Shown here: positions 43,029-45,508 of the stretch, in pieces
Numbering within the stretch: position 1 is the stretch's first letter
Layout: the number at the start of each line of letters is the position of its first letter
Assembly: GCA_026388665.1 (NCBI GenBank)
Contig: JAPLJJ010000011.1
Coordinates: 1-45,508 of the forward strand
Origin: Deltaproteobacteria bacterium
Lineage (GTDB): Bacteria; Desulfobacterota; Desulfomonilia; Desulfomonilales; Desulfomonilaceae
Length of the DNA stretch: 45,508 nt
Direction of reading: 5' to 3'
Notes under the pieces: model-generated
What the model saw: only the letters and a program-made list of their open reading frames with translations
Databases searched by the model: none
Told to the model about the DNA's origin: nothing
Program-made: the position numbers and the translations under genes

Positions 43029-43918
43029 TGCAATCCACCGGGCGTGAACCTCAAAGCTAGTCCCCCGGCGGCTCGAATCCTTTCAGAAACCTCAGTGGAC
43101 ATGGGAGGGTATGGAGCAGCTTGATGAATCGCTCTCATGGCCGAACTATCGAAGAGTCGATCCCCCGAACTGTTATCTATCGAAGCCTCTATAAGTCTGC
43201 CATCATCAGAAAGCTGAACAGAGATGATTGTGACCTTTGGGGCTCGCTGTTCATCCCCTATGACTGACCAACGCGAATTTATCCTGTTTCTGACAGCGTC
43301 GAACCAGCGTGAAATCTCCGCATCGCCCGAAGAACCGCTACCCGAAACCTTGCTCCCAGCCCCAGCAGGGGTTTCTAGTCCTTTATCACCCTGTTTCTTG
43401 CTGGTATCTGCTTTTTTGTTCTCAAGGTCATTCTTTATAGCGGCCAAGCGTCTTTCCAGGAAATCAGTTGGATTGGCTTTCTTTTCGGTTTCATTCTTAG
43501 CCTTTTCTGTTTTTGGCTTGACCTCTACCGGCTTTTTCTTAGCCTCGATTTTGTCAGGATTTTGTTTTCTCTTTTTCATCTGGATCACGGGCGTTGAAAG
43601 TTCGGCCTTTGCAAAAACAGTTTTCAATTGTTCAGGTTGTGGACTGGTGTTCCTGGCTGGTTCGGAAGACTCAAGAGAGGAAACCGGAGACGCCTGCTCA
43701 ACTGGAGGCGCCTGCAATTGTTCAATAGGGCTTTGGGTTATCGGCCTTGACTCCACTAACCTCACGCTCGTTACCCCAAGCTCCGGAACCCTGGGGCTGA
43801 TCTTAAAATATTTTGCGCCCACGATGATCAGCGCTAGCGCAAGGAGGTGGATACCCGCAGATATCGCCAGCATCTGCGGGGATGTCCCTCGCCGATGTTT
43901 CAGGAGGTCTGTGATCAT
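43025..43918 (-). CDS. tolA: TolA / TonB-family energy-transducing protein
   Basis: One N-terminal membrane helix (about residues 18-37, ISAGIHLLALALIIVGAKYF), a long Lys/Pro/Glu-rich periplasmic linker (about 60-195) and a C-terminal TonB-like domain (about 200-297: WFDAVRNRINSRWSV, VQLSDDGRLIEASIDNSSG and RAIHQAAPYPPM). TolA couples the proton motive force through TolQR to TolB-Pal. The C-terminal domain is closer to the TonB-C consensus than to enterobacterial TolA, as is common outside Gammaproteobacteria. Position between tolR and tolB supports the name. ATG overlaps the tolR stop (ATGA). Confidence 0.92.
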   Translation of the reverse strand: MITDLLKHRRGTSPQMLAISAGIHLLALALIIVGAKYFKISPRVPELGVTSVRLVESRPITQSPIEQLQAPPVEQASPVSSLESSEPARNTSPQPEQLKTVFAKAELSTPVIQMKKRKQNPDKIEAKKKPVEVKPKTEKAKNETEKKANPTDFLERRLAAIKNDLENKKADTSKKQGDKGLETPAGAGSKVSGSGSSGDAEISRWFDAVRNRINSRWSVIGDEQRAPKVTIISVQLSDDGRLIEASIDNSSGDRLFDSSAMRAIHQAAPYPPMSTEVSERIRAAGGLALRFTPGGLQ

Positions 43919-44352
43919 TTAGTTGATTTACTAGAACCCTCCTCCGGCGTAGTGATCATTCCGAGATTGGAAACACCCGCGGTTTTCAGGCTACTCATAA
44001 TTCTGACTACAACTCCATACGGTACTGCCTTGTCCGCCCGTAAAAAGACTTCCCGATTAGGTCTGTCTTTAGTGGCCTCAATAATGGTCGAAGCCAACTG
44101 GTCCTCCGAAACCGCCTTATCATTGACAAAAATCGACCCTGGCCCTGAAACTGAAATGATTACTTCATCGTGTTGCTGGGTTTTTTCGATTGGTTCGCCT
44201 TTAGCCGACGGGAGTTCTACTGACACCCCCTCTTGGAGCATAGGCGCAGTGACCATAAATATGATCAATAGAACGAGCATTACGTCAACCAGCGGGGTTA
44301 CGTTTATATCGGCCATAGGGGCTCGATTACTTCTATTAAGGCTAAACGCCAT
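43915..44352 (-). CDS. tolR: TolR / ExbD-family proton channel component
   Basis: A single N-terminal helix with the ion-conducting Asp (PLVDVMLVLLIIFMVTAPML) after the typical MADINVTPLVDVML opening, and a periplasmic domain ending EVFLRADKAVPYGVVVRIMSSLKTAGV. TolR works with TolQ to energise TolA. 145 aa is normal. GGAGG is 5 to 6 bases before the ATG (rc of cgcctcctaa region). tolQ ends 42 bases upstream. Confidence 0.96.
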   Translation of the reverse strand: MAFSLNRSNRAPMADINVTPLVDVMLVLLIIFMVTAPMLQEGVSVELPSAKGEPIEKTQQHDEVIISVSGPGSIFVNDKAVSEDQLASTIIEATKDRPNREVFLRADKAVPYGVVVRIMSSLKTAGVSNLGMITTPEEGSSKSTK

Positions 44353-44394
44353 CTGATCGCCTCCTAAAATTCAACACATGAAAACCCCGCAAAT

Positions 44395-45144
44395 CTATTT
44401 TCGTTTCCAGTAGATGCGTTCAATAATATTGACCAGCTCTGACGAAAAATTATCCATTTCGGTCGAGATCACATTAATCCGTCCCAGGAAGTAGTTAAAA
44501 AAGATTACGGCCGGGATGGCTGCGGCAAGACCGGCAGCGGTGGCGATCAGGGCTTCAGCTATTCCTGGGGCGACAACCGCTAGTGAAGCGCTTTTCATAA
44601 CTCCAATGTTACGGAATGACTCCATTATGCCCCAGACAGTTCCGAATAGACCAATAAATGGGGCTGATGAGCCAGTTGTGGCCAGGAAATTGACTCCCCT
44701 CTCCATTTTGGCACGCTCCGCCGTAACCGCCTGTTGTAAGGAACGTATGATATTGTCCATACCGGTGCGTTCATACTCCGGTTCTCCATTGGCGTCCGGC
44801 GTCCCTTTTTGGGCACCGGATTGGATGCGGGACAAACGGCTTAATTCGGCGTAACCGGCTTTGAAAACCTGGGCCAATGGACTGTGGGTGAACTGTTTGG
44901 CTTCAGTGTATAGGAGTGAAAACTTCCGCGATTCCCTGAAAGCGTCAAAAAAGAGTTGAGTGTGCTTTTTCGCTCTTGAAAGCGTAATCGCCTTAGTAAG
45001 AATTATTCCCCAACAAATAATCGAAAAAATCAACAATATCAGCATTACGCCTTTAACGACGAGACCGGCCCCTATTATAATTGACCACAAGCTCGAATCA
45101 TTCAAATTTTGGACCGGCAGCGCCGCCAGATGAGCGTTAAGCAT
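44395..45144 (-). CDS. tolQ: TolQ / ExbB-family proton channel component
   Basis: Three membrane helices: near residues 28-50 (VKGVMLILLIFSIICWGIILT), 140-165 and 185-210 (GFLATTGSSAPFIGLFGTVWGIMESF and GIAEALIATAAGLAAAIPAVIFFN). The last two carry the MotA/TolQ/ExbB signature. It forms the proton channel with TolR. The ORF track starts at TTG 45162; ATG at 45144 has AGGGGA 8 bases upstream and gives 249 aa. It is the first gene of the tol operon, behind the promoter at 45175-45203. Confidence 0.95.
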   Translation of the reverse strand: MLNAHLAALPVQNLNDSSLWSIIIGAGLVVKGVMLILLIFSIICWGIILTKAITLSRAKKHTQLFFDAFRESRKFSLLYTEAKQFTHSPLAQVFKAGYAELSRLSRIQSGAQKGTPDANGEPEYERTGMDNIIRSLQQAVTAERAKMERGVNFLATTGSSAPFIGLFGTVWGIMESFRNIGVMKSASLAVVAPGIAEALIATAAGLAAAIPAVIFFNYFLGRINVISTEMDNFSSELVNIIERIYWKRK

Positions 45145-45162
45145 AGCTAGTTCCCCTTTCAA

Positions 45163-45508
45163 TCAGTCCCAGACTAATTAACCCATTAGAGTTGTTATGT
45201 CAAGTTTTACTCGTATTTATTATATGTTATATAATTTTATTAAATCATCTTAGTGGTCTTTTTAGGTATAGTATTAAAATATTCATCTTTTAATTGAGAC
45301 AACTCAAAGCCGCGGTTGTTCCGCGCGCTGCCGCACCCTCTTGTAAGTAAGCTAATTTGGCAAGACAACACTGGAGTTCATAAAAAAGGCAAGGGCAGGC
45401 CCCTGCGAACCAACAACCTATTGGTTCAGAATCGAGGCCAACACTGGGCAGGAAGAACAAGGAACATTTTTAATATGAGGCCCTACATAACGTGCGCCGG
45501 TATATCCC
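45163..45508. other. intergenic region upstream of the tol operon
   Basis: About 350 bases. The first 45 hold the tol promoter. 45210-45300 is very AT-rich (long A/T tracts such as TTATATAATTTTATTAAATC). No gene is seen from 45300 to 45474. At 45475 an ATG with AAGGA 11 bases upstream opens a frame (MRPYITCAGIS) that runs off the window; it may be the start of a divergent gene, but too little is visible to call. Confidence 0.5.
45175..45203 (-). promoter_or_regulatory. sigma70-type promoter of the tol-pal operon
   Basis: On the minus strand a perfect TTGACA (45198-45203), 17-base spacer and TAATTA (45175-45180). Transcription should start near 45168, about 24 bases before the tolQ ATG. AT-rich sequence upstream could act as an UP element. 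Confidence 0.8.

Noticed and set aside
43224-43922. 232-aa plus-strand ORF
   Set aside because: Antisense of tolA, caused by the low-complexity linker.
45475-45508. Possible start of a divergent gene (MRPYITCAGIS)
   Set aside because: Only 11 codons are visible and the ribosome binding site is distant; kept as a note in the intergenic entry.

Overview
This window looks like a chromosomal segment of an anaerobic, diderm (Gram-negative) bacterium. My best guess is a member of Desulfobacterota (former Deltaproteobacteria). That is inference from gene content: a complete tolQ-tolR-tolA-tolB-pal-cpoB operon, arabinose-5-phosphate isomerase for Kdo/LPS, a LolA-like protein, Mpl (peptidoglycan recycling), a DUF4416-yicC-rpoZ-rlmB cluster, a B12-dependent class II ribonucleotide reductase, an AmmeMemoRadiSam enzyme and the C-terminal end of a NifB-like protein. 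No phage, IS element, CRISPR array or integrase was seen. GC is near 50% by eye, and TTG start codons are frequent.

Layout. 1-1.0 kb: the 3' end of a NifB-like gene converging on an unknown 131-aa gene. 1.2-3.2 kb: a membrane-anchored vWA protein placed just after the RNase P RNA gene rnpB (minus strand). rnpB shares a short divergent promoter region with a secreted thioredoxin-fold protein that lacks its CxxC (3.3-4.8 kb). 5.0-6.5 kb: a LolA-like protein and two small envelope genes. 6.5-12.4 kb (minus): glmM-kdsD, dksA-like, DUF4416, yicC, rpoZ, rlmB and a hypothetical gene; gmk, often found between yicC and rpoZ, is absent. 12.6-16.2 kb (plus): der and a bifunctional Rel/SpoT. 16.3-18.6 kb (minus): rpmB, DUF1844, a CbpA-type DnaJ and Hsp20. 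18.7-25.0 kb (minus): a small winged-helix gene, mpl, amrS, rpe, a secreted TPR protein and an MltD-like protein that has lost the catalytic Glu. 25.1-29.0 kb (plus): GNAT, cytidine deaminase, nrdJ. 29.5 kb: tRNA-Cys(GCA). 29.7-32.9 kb (minus): crotonase, YycJ-type MBL protein, YihY-type membrane protein and a three-TM protein. 33.0-35.8 kb (plus): CtpA-type S41 protease and an MFS transporter. 35.9-37.8 kb (minus): a possible small ORF, a radical SAM protein and a 97-aa Cys-containing protein. 38.0-40.1 kb (plus): an M23 peptidase and a secreted Gln/Pro-rich protein. 40.4-45.1 kb (minus): the Tol-Pal operon behind a near-consensus promoter.

How it fits together: most of the window is housekeeping with a strong envelope theme (UDP-GlcNAc and Kdo precursors, peptidoglycan recycling and hydrolysis, Tol-Pal, periplasmic proteolysis) plus stringent-response, transcription and ribosome genes (Rel, DksA, RpoZ, RlmB, Der, L28). 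I found no clear new multi-gene system. The most unusual items are envelope proteins whose folds are recognisable but whose active sites are altered (thioredoxin-like without CxxC, MltD-like without Glu, vWA with incomplete MIDAS, M23 with HxD in place of HxH), the Gln-rich secreted protein, and the YihY gene with no canonical start codon for its conserved N-terminus. All coordinates include stop codons. Starts were adjusted from the ORF track where a ribosome binding site or family alignment favoured another codon.
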